Shown: piece after piece, positions 14,247-23,054 of the stretch | Layout: each line of letters starts with the position of its first letter | Position numbering within the stretch: position 1 is the stretch's first letter | Program-made: the position numbers and the translations under genes | DNA from: JBJEFI01 sp051873875 | GTDB taxonomy: Bacteria; Bacillota; Bacilli; Bacillales; Bacillaceae_G | Reading direction: 5' to 3' | DNA length: 24,132 bases | NCBI GenBank assembly: GCA_051873875.1 | Contig: JBJEFI010000167.1 | Span: 1 to 24,132, forward strand | Notes under the pieces: generated by a model | What the model was told of the DNA's origin: nothing | What the model saw: only the letters and a program-made list of their open reading frames with translations | Database searches by the model: none

Positions 14247-14368
14247 ATTTTCTCACTCCTACTATTATTTTCTTTATCTCTATACTACCATGCTAACTTG
14301 TTATTTCAACAATCGCTATAAAAATTATTCGAATTTCGACAAATATCTACCCTTATATAGTAAACATT

Positions 14369-14383
14369 TCCTATCAAATAGGA
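14369..14383. promoter_or_regulatory. Perfect inverted repeat upstream of ampS
   Basis: TCCTAT-CAA-ATAGGA is a perfect 6+3+6 palindrome. It lies immediately before a -10-like TAGAAT (14384-14389) and 43 bases from the ampS start. Its position suits an operator; the regulator is unknown. Confidence 0.35.
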
Positions 14384-14425
14384 TAGAATAGAAGATGTGA
14401 TAATATACAAGAAGGGTGATGTAAT

Positions 14426-15541
14426 ATGAAAGATCCACGTATTACAACGTTGGCAAAAAACTTAATTAACTATTCTGTCAACCTACAAAAAGGCGAGAAA
14501 GTATTAATTGAAAACTTTGGTTTACAAAAAGAGCTAGTAACAGCATTAGTAGCCGCTGCTTACGAAGCTGGGGGCTATCCATTTGTATCAATTAAAAACC
14601 ACGAAGTAGACCGTGCGTTATTAATGGGGGCAACAGAAGATCACTTCAATATGATTGCTGACTTCGAAGCAGATGTAATGAGTAAAATGGATGCTTATAT
14701 CGGTCTTCGTTCAGGAGATAACATCAACGAATTAGCTGATGTTCCAGCAGACAAATTGAAAGTACAAGGGGATACTGTTGGGAAGAAAGTACACCGTGAC
14801 ATTCGTGTTCCAAAAACAAAATGGTGTGTACTTCGCTATCCAAATGCCTCAATGGCTCAATTAGCAAAAATGAGCACAGAAGCATTCGAAGATTTCTATT
14901 TCGATGTATGTAACTTAGATTACAGCAAAATGGCAGATGCCATGACATCTTTAGTAGATTTAATGAATAAAACAGATAAAGTACATATTAAAGGACCTGG
15001 AACAGATTTAACGTTCTCTATTAAAGATATTCCAGCAATTAAATGTGCAGGGTCTGCAAACATTCCTGATGGAGAAGTATACACAGCACCTGTTCGCGAT
15101 TCTGTAAATGGTACAATCTCATACAACACACCATCTCCTTACAGTGGATATACATTTGAAAATGTAAAATTAACATTTAAAGATGGAAAAATTATCGAAG
15201 CAACAGCTAATGACACAGAACGCATTACAAAAATCTTTGATACAGATGAAGGTGCACGTTACATTGGTGAATTCGCAATTGGTGTGAATCCATATATTTT
15301 ACACCCAATGGGTGACATTTTATTTGACGAAAAAATCGATGGCAGCTTCCACTTTACACCTGGTCAAGCATATGATGAAGCAAACAACGGAAACAAATCG
15401 AACATTCACTGGGATTTAGTATGTATTCAACGTCCTGAATACGGTGGCGGTGAAATTTATTTTGACGATGTATTAATTCGTAAAGATGGTCGTTTCGTTA
15501 TTCCAGAATTAGAATGCTTAAATCCTGAAAACTTAAAATAA
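14426..15541 (+). CDS. ampS: M29 family aminopeptidase (AmpS/PepS type)
   Basis: This 371-aa cytosolic metallo-aminopeptidase releases N-terminal residues from peptides using a two-metal site. Family M29 landmarks are present: the N-terminal KGEKVLIENFG segment, E217 in PDGEVYTAP, E282 in GEFAIGVNP, H309 in GSFHFTPG, and H328/D330 in NIHWDLV. Assigning these as metal ligands follows the known M29 pattern. The length is a little under the ~410 aa common in this family but fits the PepS subgroup. GAAGGGTGAT precedes the ATG. No terminator follows before the small ORF at 15602, so the two may be cotranscribed and share the hairpin at 15730-15758. Confidence 0.92.
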   Translation: MKDPRITTLAKNLINYSVNLQKGEKVLIENFGLQKELVTALVAAAYEAGGYPFVSIKNHEVDRALLMGATEDHFNMIADFEADVMSKMDAYIGLRSGDNINELADVPADKLKVQGDTVGKKVHRDIRVPKTKWCVLRYPNASMAQLAKMSTEAFEDFYFDVCNLDYSKMADAMTSLVDLMNKTDKVHIKGPGTDLTFSIKDIPAIKCAGSANIPDGEVYTAPVRDSVNGTISYNTPSPYSGYTFENVKLTFKDGKIIEATANDTERITKIFDTDEGARYIGEFAIGVNPYILHPMGDILFDEKIDGSFHFTPGQAYDEANNGNKSNIHWDLVCIQRPEYGGGEIYFDDVLIRKDGRFVIPELECLNPENLK

Positions 15542-15601
15542 TAATTTACGTCTTCATGTACATACTATAAGTACCTTTAAACAAGAAGGGAGTCTTTTCG
15601 T

Positions 15602-15739
15602 ATGGCAATGAAAGATACAAGTAAAGCAGCTCAAAAAAGTTCAGTTGACCAATTTGGGCACTCTCCAAATTCTGCTCATTCAAAGAGTGAAAAAATGGAG
15701 AAATATCATCAAGAATATATGAAACAAAAAAAGAAATGA
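15602..15739 (+). CDS. Small hydrophilic protein, 45 aa, unknown function
   Basis: This 45-residue ORF starts MAMKDTSKAAQKSS and ends YMKQKKK. It has a good AGAAGGGAG ribosome site 9 bases before the ATG, and its stop codon lies within the stem of a shared terminator, as expected for a compact real gene. It is rich in K, S, Q and H, lacks cysteine and tryptophan, and has no hydrophobic segment. Its composition resembles small spore or stress proteins of Bacillus, but I do not recognise a family. It lies 60 bases after ampS. A longer reading on the opposite strand (15546-15752) has no ribosome site. Confidence 0.7.
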   Translation: MAMKDTSKAAQKSSVDQFGHSPNSAHSKSEKMEKYHQEYMKQKKK

Positions 15740-15758
15740 GGAATTCCCTCATTTCTTT
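15730..15758. terminator. Bidirectional terminator, small ORF and murC
   Basis: A perfect 12-bp stem, AAAGAAATGAGG (15730-15741) with CCTCATTTCTTT (15747-15758), contains the stop codon of the + strand small ORF and abuts the murC stop at 15759. U-rich tails occur on both strands. Confidence 0.9.
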
Positions 15759-17057
15759 TTATTTTACTAATGCTTCATATGCTTTTTGATATTTTTGAAT
15801 GTCACCTGCACCCATGAAAATAAGAACTGCATCTTCGTGTTTACGTAGTGTATTTACTACTTCTTCTACAATTGTTTCTGCACCGTCAATTTTTTTACAA
15901 AGATCATTAATTGTTAACTCTCCTGTATTCTCACGAGCAGAACCAAAAATATCACATAAATATACTTTATCTGCTTTTTGTAAGCTTTGTGCAAATTCAT
16001 CTAAAAATGCTTGAGTACGAGAAAACGTATGTGGTTGGAAAATAGCTACAACTTCACGTTCTGGAAACTTTTGTCTAGCTGCTTCAATCGTTACGTTAAT
16101 TTCTGTTGGGTGATGTGCATAATCATCAATTAACACTTGTTTTCCAATTTCTTTTTGATTAAAACGACGTTTCACACCATTAAATGTGCGAAGTCCTTCT
16201 TGAATTGTTTCCACATCAATTTTTTCATAATGGCATAATGCAATAACTGCTAGTGCATTTAAAACACTATGGTTTCCATAACCATTAATATCAAATGTTG
16301 CAAAATAGTCATTGCGAATAAACACATCAAACGTTGTACCTTCCGTATGTTTATTAACATTGCGCGCTTGGAAATCATTGTGTTCTCCAAAACCATAGAA
16401 AATAACCGGTACTTTTGCTTGGATCTTTTGAAGATGTTCATCATCCCCACATGCAATAATACCTTTCTTCACTTGCATTGCCATTTCTTGGAATGCACTA
16501 AATACATCATGAATATCTTTAAAATAATCTGGATGATCGAAATCGATATTTGTCATAATTGCATAATCTGGATGATAACTTAAAAAGTGACGGCGATATT
16601 CACATGATTCAAACACGAAATATTCACTATCCTTCATACCGCGTCCTGTTCCATCACCGATAATAAATGATGTTGGTTTTGCTCCTCCAATGACATGAGA
16701 CAATAATCCTGTTGTCGATGTTTTTCCATGAGCACCTGAAATCGCAATGGATGTGTAATTCTCCATTAAATTCCCAAGGAAATGATGATAGCGTTTCATT
16801 GGAATACCTAATTCTTTCGCTGCTACAACTTCCTCGTGTGTATCAGGAAACGCATTTCCAGCAATGATAAATTGACCTTCTTTAATATTACTTTTCGTAA
16901 ATGGCAAAATAGAAATACCGCGTTTTTTTAATTCTATCTCTGTAAAAAATTGCTTTTCTAAATCCGATCCTTGTACTTCATTTCCCATATCAGAAAGAAC
17001 TTGAGCAAGTGCACTCATCCCTGTTCCTTTAATTCCTATAAAATGATAACTTGTCAT
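15759..17057 (-). CDS. murC: UDP-N-acetylmuramate-L-alanine ligase
   Basis: This 432-aa cytosolic Mur ligase adds L-alanine to UDP-MurNAc using ATP, starting the stem peptide of peptidoglycan. The N-terminal nucleotide-binding loop GIKGTGMS (8-15) is the typical MurC start. The ATP P-loop is GAHGKTSTT (108-116), and the central-domain signature DDYAHHPTEI is present. The length is typical. GGAGG lies 9 bases before the ATG at 17057. It is a single gene between two terminators, downstream of sftA as in related Bacillus. Confidence 0.96.
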   Translation of the reverse strand: MTSYHFIGIKGTGMSALAQVLSDMGNEVQGSDLEKQFFTEIELKKRGISILPFTKSNIKEGQFIIAGNAFPDTHEEVVAAKELGIPMKRYHHFLGNLMENYTSIAISGAHGKTSTTGLLSHVIGGAKPTSFIIGDGTGRGMKDSEYFVFESCEYRRHFLSYHPDYAIMTNIDFDHPDYFKDIHDVFSAFQEMAMQVKKGIIACGDDEHLQKIQAKVPVIFYGFGEHNDFQARNVNKHTEGTTFDVFIRNDYFATFDINGYGNHSVLNALAVIALCHYEKIDVETIQEGLRTFNGVKRRFNQKEIGKQVLIDDYAHHPTEINVTIEAARQKFPEREVVAIFQPHTFSRTQAFLDEFAQSLQKADKVYLCDIFGSARENTGELTINDLCKKIDGAETIVEEVVNTLRKHEDAVLIFMGAGDIQKYQKAYEALVK

Positions 17058-17204
17058 CCTGTAGAACCTCCACGTTCTCTTTCTATATCAACCGCCTATG
17101 TAAAGACAGTATATGATTCATTGTTAAAAATGTTAAATGTATCAAAATAACATGTACCATTATACCACTAAATCACAAAACTAACCACGTTCTATCGTTA
17201 TAAA

Positions 17205-17254
17205 AAATGAAAGGGGCCTTTCATCTATATGATAAAAGATAGATAAACGGCCCT
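17205..17254 (-). terminator. Terminator of sftA
   Basis: On the - strand a long hairpin (AGGGCC...GGCCCCT, inner ATCTAT/ATAGAT; 17254-17212) has a few bulges. It is followed by TTTCATTTTTTAT. Confidence 0.75.
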
Positions 17255-17300
17255 ATTGAATAGTTGAAAGTAAGATTAAATCGTTAAATTAAACTTATTT

Positions 17301-20015
17301 TTATCCTTCTGCCATCCCAACTAAATCATCTTGTGAAATTAACACTTCTCTTGGTTTACTTCCTTTTGCTTCTGAAATAATGCCTCGACTCTCCATCAAG
17401 TCGATTAATCGCGCAGCACGATTATACCCAATTCTGAAACGACGCTGTAGCATAGATGCAGAAGCTCCTTCTTGCTCCACTACATATTCACATGCTTCCA
17501 AAAATAACTCATCTTCACTTTCCGTATGAGCAACTTTAGCTAACAACTCTTCTTTTTGGAATAAATAATTTGGAGCCATTTGCTCTTTTACATGATTAAC
17601 GACTTGTTCAATTTCATCATCGGATACATACACACCTTGAAGGCGAATCGGTTTTGATTCTCCATTATTTAAAAATAACATATCTCCACGCCCAAGTAAT
17701 TTCTCCGCTCCACCAACATCAATAATTGTTCGTGAGTCTACTTGAGAAGAAACAGTAAAAGCAACTCGAGTTGGAATATTTGCTTTAATTAACCCTGTAA
17801 TAACATCCACAGAAGGACGCTGAGTTGCTACAATTAAATGAATACCACATGCTCGTGCTTTTTGAGCGATGCGACAAATGGACTCCTCTACATCTCCAGG
17901 GGCAACCATCATTAGATCGGCTAACTCATCAATGACAATGACTAAGTATGGTAACGTTTCTTGATTATGACGTTGTGCTAAATCATTATAACGTATTAAA
18001 TCACGGGCTCCAGCATGAGCGAATAATTCATAACGGCGTTCCATTTCTTCTACTGCCCATTTTAAAGCAGCAGTTGCAGCCTTGGCATCTGTAATAACAG
18101 GTGAAACTAAATGTGGAATATTGTTATATGGCGCCAATTCTACCATCTTTGGATCAATTAGAAGCAACTTCACTTCATGAGGCATTGCTTTATACAAAAT
18201 ACTCACTAGCAAGGAATTGATACATACACTTTTCCCTGATCCAGTTGCCCCTGCAATTAATCCATGAGGCATTTTACGAATATCTGCCACAATCGGTTCC
18301 CCTGAAATATCTAATCCTAAAGCAATTGTAAGAGGAGAAGAACTATTAAGAAATACATCACTTTCTAATATTTCTCGTAAGAAAACAGGTTTACTCTTTT
18401 TATTTGGAACTTCAATTCCAACAGCATTTTTTCCTGGAATTGGTGCTTCAATTCGAATATCCTTTGCTGCTAAATTTAACTTAATATCATCTGTTAAGTT
18501 TGTAATTTTATTTACTTTCACACCTGGCTCTGGTTGTACTTCAAAACGAGTAACAGAAGGTCCTTGTGCCACATGAATAACCTTTGCTCCAACATTAAAG
18601 TTTAACAATGTTGTATCTAATAACTGCCATTGCTCTTCTAACCATGTATTATCTTGATCTTGTGCATGGTATGGCACTTCTAAATAATCAAGGGATGGAT
18701 ATGCATACGGAAGTGGCGTATGCATCGCTACTTGATCTTCCTCTTTTTCTTCATTAGGTAGAGGTAAGGATTCTTCCTCTATCTTTTCTTCTACTTTTTC
18801 TTCTATTTTTTCTTCTATCACAGGTTCTGGATTTGTTAATACTTCATTCTGTACTTCAACTATTTTTTCTTCTACTACTCCCGGTTCATTTACAACTTGT
18901 TCATTTTCAGAACTTATTTGAGCCTCATGTCCAACTTTTTTTTCGTCTGTTGCCTTTAATGACGTCTCTTCTATTTGAGGAGATTTCATTTCTTCTTGTT
19001 CTTTTTTCACTTGATGAAGTTGTTGGCGCTGTGCAGCTTCCCTATCCCTTCTTAACATCATCACATTAAATGGAATATGTCGTTTCTTTTCACGTTTTGG
19101 TTGCTCCATTTTAGGCTCTTCTACTGTTACAGCTTCTTCCTTCGCTTCATTTGCTTTGGATTCAACTTGAGTAACCACTTGTTCTTTCTGCTCTACTTCC
19201 TCTTTGACCGTATGAACATGAACTTGAATGTTATTCTCAATTTCTACTTTACATCCTTCTTTTTCAACCTGTACATGCTCCACCATTTTTGGCTCAATAG
19301 GATGGGGCTCTTCTTTTTTGTCTACTTCATTTATACTAGGTAGTTGAACATCTACTTGTGCCTCTTCTTCTACTTTTAAACCTAATTCTTTAATGAAAGA
19401 AGGAACAGATGGTAATTCGAATTCAACAATATCTTCTGCTTCTAATGTTAAACTTGTTGCATGTTGCTCATTAGGAAAAAAGGTACTACGATTTTTTCGT
19501 AAAATCGCATCAAGCTCTGTTTGTTGCACTTGAAAATTATTTGAACAAGTACTTTCGCCTAAAGTTTCAGGTCGTTTTTCATATCCATAGATTGGTGAAA
19601 TCACCTGTGTTGGCTGAAATGGTTTCGTCCCAACTTTTCTAGGCTCTCTTTGTTTTCTTGTTTTTTGCTTTTCTTCTTGGTTTTCAATCTGTATACGTTC
19701 TTCAATGACCTGCTCTTCAGTCACTTTTTCTTCTACAATTGGTTGTTCTTCTATTTCTGGCTCTACTTTCTCTTCCATATAGGCATATGGATTTGTAAAG
19801 ATTCGTTGTCCTTTGTTAATCGTAATTGGTTCTTCTCTTCTATTTGTTTGTGTATCTAACTCATCATCAGGTAAAATCGGAAAACGAAAGCGACGATCAC
19901 GAATGATTGTTTTTGTCTCTTCTTGTTGTGTCGACATTTCATGATGTGAGGCTTTATTCTCTGTTTCTACTATTTCTTGTTCTTCATGAAATCTATTTTT
20001 AAACCATTTTATCAT
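17301..20015 (-). CDS. sftA: DNA translocase SftA (FtsK/SpoIIIE family, soluble)
   Basis: This 904-aa ATP-driven DNA pump, recruited to the division site, helps clear chromosomal DNA from the closing septum. Residues 1-435 are a low-complexity linker rich in Glu, Lys and Val (runs such as VEEKIEEKVEEKIEEE), with no membrane segment. That separates SftA from membrane-anchored SpoIIIE. The motor follows: beta-like region (about 445-545), Walker A GATGSGKS (589-596), Walker B LVIVIDE (691-697), IVATQRPSVDVITG, and a C-terminal gamma winged helix (about 840-904, GYNRAARLIDLMESRGII). The ATG at 20015, 8 bases after GGAGAG, is preferred over a GTG at 20024 that touches the ribosome site. YtpR, which I recall upstream in B. 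subtilis, is absent here. Confidence 0.94.
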   Translation of the reverse strand: MIKWFKNRFHEEQEIVETENKASHHEMSTQQEETKTIIRDRRFRFPILPDDELDTQTNRREEPITINKGQRIFTNPYAYMEEKVEPEIEEQPIVEEKVTEEQVIEERIQIENQEEKQKTRKQREPRKVGTKPFQPTQVISPIYGYEKRPETLGESTCSNNFQVQQTELDAILRKNRSTFFPNEQHATSLTLEAEDIVEFELPSVPSFIKELGLKVEEEAQVDVQLPSINEVDKKEEPHPIEPKMVEHVQVEKEGCKVEIENNIQVHVHTVKEEVEQKEQVVTQVESKANEAKEEAVTVEEPKMEQPKREKKRHIPFNVMMLRRDREAAQRQQLHQVKKEQEEMKSPQIEETSLKATDEKKVGHEAQISSENEQVVNEPGVVEEKIVEVQNEVLTNPEPVIEEKIEEKVEEKIEEESLPLPNEEKEEDQVAMHTPLPYAYPSLDYLEVPYHAQDQDNTWLEEQWQLLDTTLLNFNVGAKVIHVAQGPSVTRFEVQPEPGVKVNKITNLTDDIKLNLAAKDIRIEAPIPGKNAVGIEVPNKKSKPVFLREILESDVFLNSSSPLTIALGLDISGEPIVADIRKMPHGLIAGATGSGKSVCINSLLVSILYKAMPHEVKLLLIDPKMVELAPYNNIPHLVSPVITDAKAATAALKWAVEEMERRYELFAHAGARDLIRYNDLAQRHNQETLPYLVIVIDELADLMMVAPGDVEESICRIAQKARACGIHLIVATQRPSVDVITGLIKANIPTRVAFTVSSQVDSRTIIDVGGAEKLLGRGDMLFLNNGESKPIRLQGVYVSDDEIEQVVNHVKEQMAPNYLFQKEELLAKVAHTESEDELFLEACEYVVEQEGASASMLQRRFRIGYNRAARLIDLMESRGIISEAKGSKPREVLISQDDLVGMAEG

Positions 20016-20036
20016 TATTCTCACTCTCCAATCCCT

Positions 20037-20042
20037 ATTGTA
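20037..20042 (-). promoter_or_regulatory. Extended -10 of the sftA promoter
   Basis: TGATACAAT on the - strand (TACAAT at 20042-20037) gives an extended -10 just upstream of the sftA ribosome site. The -35 position (CTACAA, 17 bases upstream) is poor. Confidence 0.45.
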
Positions 20043-20073
20043 TCAAGAAAAAGTAGTATTTGTAGATAGTTTT

Positions 20074-20108
20074 CAATAAAAAAATACGCCAATAAGTGCA
20101 CTGGCGTA
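20074..20108 (-). terminator. Terminator of ytpQ
   Basis: TACGCCA pairs with TGGCGTA (20108-20102 with 20091-20085). On the - strand it is followed by TTTTTTTATT. It separates ytpQ from sftA. Confidence 0.85.
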
Positions 20109-20115
20109 CGTTTTC

Positions 20116-20916
20116 TTATTTCTTTCGTTTTTTTCCTAAAATAAAGACTGGCTCTAATTCTTCATCTTCATAAACAAAGGATAACGACGTAATTGGCACA
20201 TCACCTTTCATAAAAAATTGCATCATCATTTGGGCCATCACATCATAACCAATTTCATTGCGAATATCCCCAATAATAAGCACATCTTGATGAGGAACAC
20301 CAACTACCATTTCACCTTTGCTTTTTTGCGCATATTGTAACAAAAGAGCTTTATTCAAAATTTGACTACCATCATAACCATCTTTTGAACGAATGAAATA
20401 AAAGATATTACCGCCTACCTCATCTTTTTTTGACTCAACGGAGGCAGAAGCAATCCTATCTATTGCCATTTTCTTTACTTGCTCCACATCCCAGTTTCTT
20501 TCTTCAAGAAAAGGAAGATCGATTAATCGATATGTATCGCCTAAATCAATCGCATAATAAATACGTGTTTCTGCTGTATGCTCCTCATAAAATAAAGGTA
20601 AGCCTTCACTTGTAGTCGTAGGAAAAGAGGTGGAACGAATAACAGGATAAATCTTATTGTCACTTAAACAGGCAGGAATTGATACTTTCATCGCTTGAAA
20701 AGAATGATTTATATAATGAACAAGCTGTTTGAAAACATCATCTCCATCTCGCTCCCACTTCGCAACAAGGCCACCTAATGTTAATGTAAGGCCCTTCTTT
20801 ACTTCATTATCTTCAATACGTAACGTATTTTCTTTTTCGTTATATGCAAATGTTATATTTTCTTCTTTTAAAAATTGCTGTAAGGCGTTTACGAAGTCTT
20901 TTGGTTCTTTTCTCAT
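20116..20916 (-). CDS. ytpQ: YtpQ-like DUF1444 protein
   Basis: This 266-aa cytosolic protein closely resembles B. subtilis YtpQ (DUF1444), whose function is unknown. Shared blocks include VIRSTSFPTT, HTAETRIYYAIDLGDTYRLID, RSKDGYDGSQILN, VPHQDVLIIGDIRNE and EPVFILGK. There are no membrane segments. The ATG at 20916 lacks a strong ribosome site (AGTAGGCAG is the best candidate), and it follows the ytpP stop by only 19 bases, so translation may depend on coupling to ytpP. It ends with its own terminator. Confidence 0.88.
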   Translation of the reverse strand: MRKEPKDFVNALQQFLKEENITFAYNEKENTLRIEDNEVKKGLTLTLGGLVAKWERDGDDVFKQLVHYINHSFQAMKVSIPACLSDNKIYPVIRSTSFPTTTSEGLPLFYEEHTAETRIYYAIDLGDTYRLIDLPFLEERNWDVEQVKKMAIDRIASASVESKKDEVGGNIFYFIRSKDGYDGSQILNKALLLQYAQKSKGEMVVGVPHQDVLIIGDIRNEIGYDVMAQMMMQFFMKGDVPITSLSFVYEDEELEPVFILGKKRKK

Positions 20917-20935
20917 CTTAACTGCCTACTTTCTA

Positions 20936-21250
20936 TTAACGTAAGCTATCAACGAAAGATTGAATTTCTTCTGGCGTTTTACGGTCTTTACTTACATAAC
21001 GACCAATTTCTTTCCCTTCACTAAATGCCACGAAACTTGGAATACCAAATACATCATTTTCCTGACATAATTCAATATAATCATCTCGGTTAATATATAC
21101 CCATTTAAAATCTGCATTTTGCTCCTCTAATTCTGGTAAAAAAGGATTAATAAAGACACAATCACGACACCATTGTGCTGAGAACATAAATAATACGTTC
21201 TTTTCTTGCTTTAATTGTTCAAATTGTTCAATCGATTGTAAAGTTTCCAT
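20936..21250 (-). CDS. ytpP: Thioredoxin-like protein YtpP
   Basis: This 104-aa thioredoxin-fold protein has the active site WCRDC (27-31), different from the WCGPC of housekeeping thioredoxin. The cis-proline segment is GIPSFVAF. Its role is probably disulfide reduction in the cytosol; the substrate is unknown. The start at the ATG at 21250 lies 7 bases after GAGG. An upstream in-frame ATG at 21256 abuts that site and is rejected. It is cotranscribed with ytpQ, 19 bases downstream. Confidence 0.88.
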   Translation of the reverse strand: METLQSIEQFEQLKQEKNVLFMFSAQWCRDCVFINPFLPELEEQNADFKWVYINRDDYIELCQENDVFGIPSFVAFSEGKEIGRYVSKDRKTPEEIQSFVDSLR

Positions 21251-21342
21251 TCTCATACCTCGCTAACATTTTTTTGTATCGTACCAAACATTCGTTTGTT
21301 TTGGCAACTCATATACTCCTAAAAATAGCGCCAGTGCTATAT

Positions 21343-21654
21343 TTATTTTTCTACTGCTTCTAAAATTGTGCCTGTTTTTGCATCTAGTAATAATTCGTAG
21401 TTTTTTGCTTCTCCATCTACAATGGTATTGATACCAGCTCGATAGACATCATATCCAATTTGGAATCGCTCCACTTTTTCAGGAACCATATAAATCCAAG
21501 AGCCTACTACTTCACTTTTCTTCTTAAATATTTCCTTAGCATTTTTTAAAGCATCGCTTCCGCTAACAAATCGATTATCTTCTCGCTTTTTTTGAAGTAA
21601 ATAACCTGCTGCAAATCCAGCGCCAAGGCTAACAATTGTTTTCTTCCAGCTCAT
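21343..21654 (-). CDS. Small PepSY-like membrane-anchored protein
   Basis: This 103-aa protein has an N-terminal hydrophobic segment (about 6-21, TIVSLGAGFAAGYLLQ) that could anchor it. A region ending YELLLDAKTGTILEAVEK is the typical PepSY-domain ending (LDAKTGKIL). AAAAAGGATGTGAT precedes the ATG at 21654. It lies upstream of ytpP in the same orientation, about 90 bases away, with no clear terminator between them. I recall a comparable gene, ytzB, in this place in B. subtilis, but I am not sure enough to assign the symbol. The function is unknown. Confidence 0.75.
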   Translation of the reverse strand: MSWKKTIVSLGAGFAAGYLLQKKREDNRFVSGSDALKNAKEIFKKKSEVVGSWIYMVPEKVERFQIGYDVYRAGINTIVDGEAKNYELLLDAKTGTILEAVEK

Positions 21655-21945
21655 GCAATCACATCCTTTTTGTTTATCTCGTCCTAACGAATACTGAATT
21701 TCAATCTTTACCTTATAAGAAAATAAAAAGGGTAGTTAAAAAATATGTATTCGGTAAGACTTGCTTTGTTGAACTAACTATCCGTAAAAAAGAATACAGA
21801 CGGAAGTTTTACTTTATCATTCTATTCATTAGTTTAATACATTTACGAGAAAAAATGAATGTTACTTCTTTAAATTATGGCATTACTTGCTATTATTGAG
21901 TAAAATGAAAAGTACATATAGGAAAGAATTAGGGAGGCAAACATA
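21655..21945. other. Divergent intergenic region, nothing recognised
   Basis: These 290 bases separate the PepSY-like gene and ytoP. I see no gene with a ribosome site, no strong promoter pair and no terminator. A + strand reading over 21636-21899 starts inside the neighbouring gene and looks spurious. Confidence 0.5.
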
Positions 21946-23019
21946 GTGAATACAGAAACATTAGCGTTATTTAAAACATTAACTGAATTACCTGGTGCAC
22001 CAGGATTCGAGCATGAAGTACGCAAATTTATGAGAAGTGAGCTTTCGAAATATAGTGATGAAATCATTCAAGATCGATTAGGCAGTATTTTTGGGGTGAA
22101 AAAAGGGGATGAACAAGGTCCACGTGTCATGGTTGCTGGTCATATGGACGAAGTTGGCTTTATGGTTACTGCTATTACAAGCAATGGGATGATTCGTTTT
22201 CAACCATTAGGTGGCTGGTGGAGCCAAGTATTACTTGCTCAACAAGTTCAAATTATGACAGATAACGGTCCGGTCATTGGTGTCATTGCATCAATCCCAC
22301 CACATTTATTATCGGATGACGCTCGTCAAAAACCAATGGATATTAAAAATATGTTAATTGATATCGGTGCAGATAACGAAGAAGATGCAAAGCGCATTGG
22401 TATTAAACCAGGGCAACAAATTACACCAATCTGCTTATTTACACCAATGGCTAACAAGAAAAAAATTATGGCAAAAGCTTGGGATAATCGCTATGGTTGT
22501 GGTTTAGCACTTGAATTAATGAAAGAAGTACATAACGATACATTACCAAATACATTATTTGCTGGTGCTACTGTTCAAGAAGAAGTTGGCTTACGGGGTG
22601 CACAAACAGCTGCAAATATGATTAAACCTGATATTTTCTACGGATTAGATGCCAGTCCAGCTAATGACACATCTGGCTCTAAAACAGAATTCGGTCAATT
22701 AGGGAAAGGAACATTGCTTCGTATTTTAGACCGCACAATGATTACACATCGTGGTATTCGTGAATTCATCTTAGATACAGCAGAAAGCAACAATATTCCA
22801 TACCAATATTTTGTTTCACCAGGTGGCACAGATGCTGGTCGTGTTCATACATCAAATGAAGGTGTTCCTTCAGCAATTATCGGTATTTGTTCACGCTACA
22901 TCCATACACATGCATCGATCATTCATATCGATGATTATGCAGCAGCAAAAGAATTATTAATTAAATTAGTACGTTCAACAGACCGTACAACATTAGAAAC
23001 AATTCGCAATAACGGATAA
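21946..23019 (+). CDS. ytoP: M42 family aminopeptidase (YtoP/glutamyl aminopeptidase-like)
   Basis: This 357-aa dinuclear metallo-aminopeptidase probably trims peptides in the cytosol as a large oligomer. M42 signatures are complete: AGHMDEVG (H66, D68), bridging D180 in AWDNRYGCG, catalytic E212 and E213 in QEEVGLRGA, D235 in YGLDASP, SPGGTDAG, and a late histidine in SRYIHTHASI. The start is GTG at 21946, about 7 bases after AGGGAGGC. It is convergent with ytnP, with a perfect shared terminator. The exact specificity cannot be read from the sequence, since YsdC and FrvX relatives share the motifs. Confidence 0.9.
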   Translation: MNTETLALFKTLTELPGAPGFEHEVRKFMRSELSKYSDEIIQDRLGSIFGVKKGDEQGPRVMVAGHMDEVGFMVTAITSNGMIRFQPLGGWWSQVLLAQQVQIMTDNGPVIGVIASIPPHLLSDDARQKPMDIKNMLIDIGADNEEDAKRIGIKPGQQITPICLFTPMANKKKIMAKAWDNRYGCGLALELMKEVHNDTLPNTLFAGATVQEEVGLRGAQTAANMIKPDIFYGLDASPANDTSGSKTEFGQLGKGTLLRILDRTMITHRGIREFILDTAESNNIPYQYFVSPGGTDAGRVHTSNEGVPSAIIGICSRYIHTHASIIHIDDYAAAKELLIKLVRSTDRTTLETIRNNG

Positions 23020-23021
23020 TC

Positions 23022-23054
23022 AAAAAGAGGTAGCCACAATAGCTACCTCTTTTT
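23022..23054. terminator. Bidirectional terminator between ytoP and ytnP
   Basis: A perfect 13-bp stem, AAAAAGAGGTAGC (23022-23034) with GCTACCTCTTTTT (23042-23054), lies between convergent stops and has U-tracts on both strands. Confidence 0.92.

Noticed and set aside
15546..15752. 68-aa - strand ORF opposite the 45-aa gene
   Set aside because: It has no ribosome site and crosses the shared terminator; the + strand frame has a good start signal.
21636..21899. 87-aa + strand ORF beginning within the PepSY-like gene
   Set aside because: It starts inside another gene, has no ribosome site and no recognisable domain.
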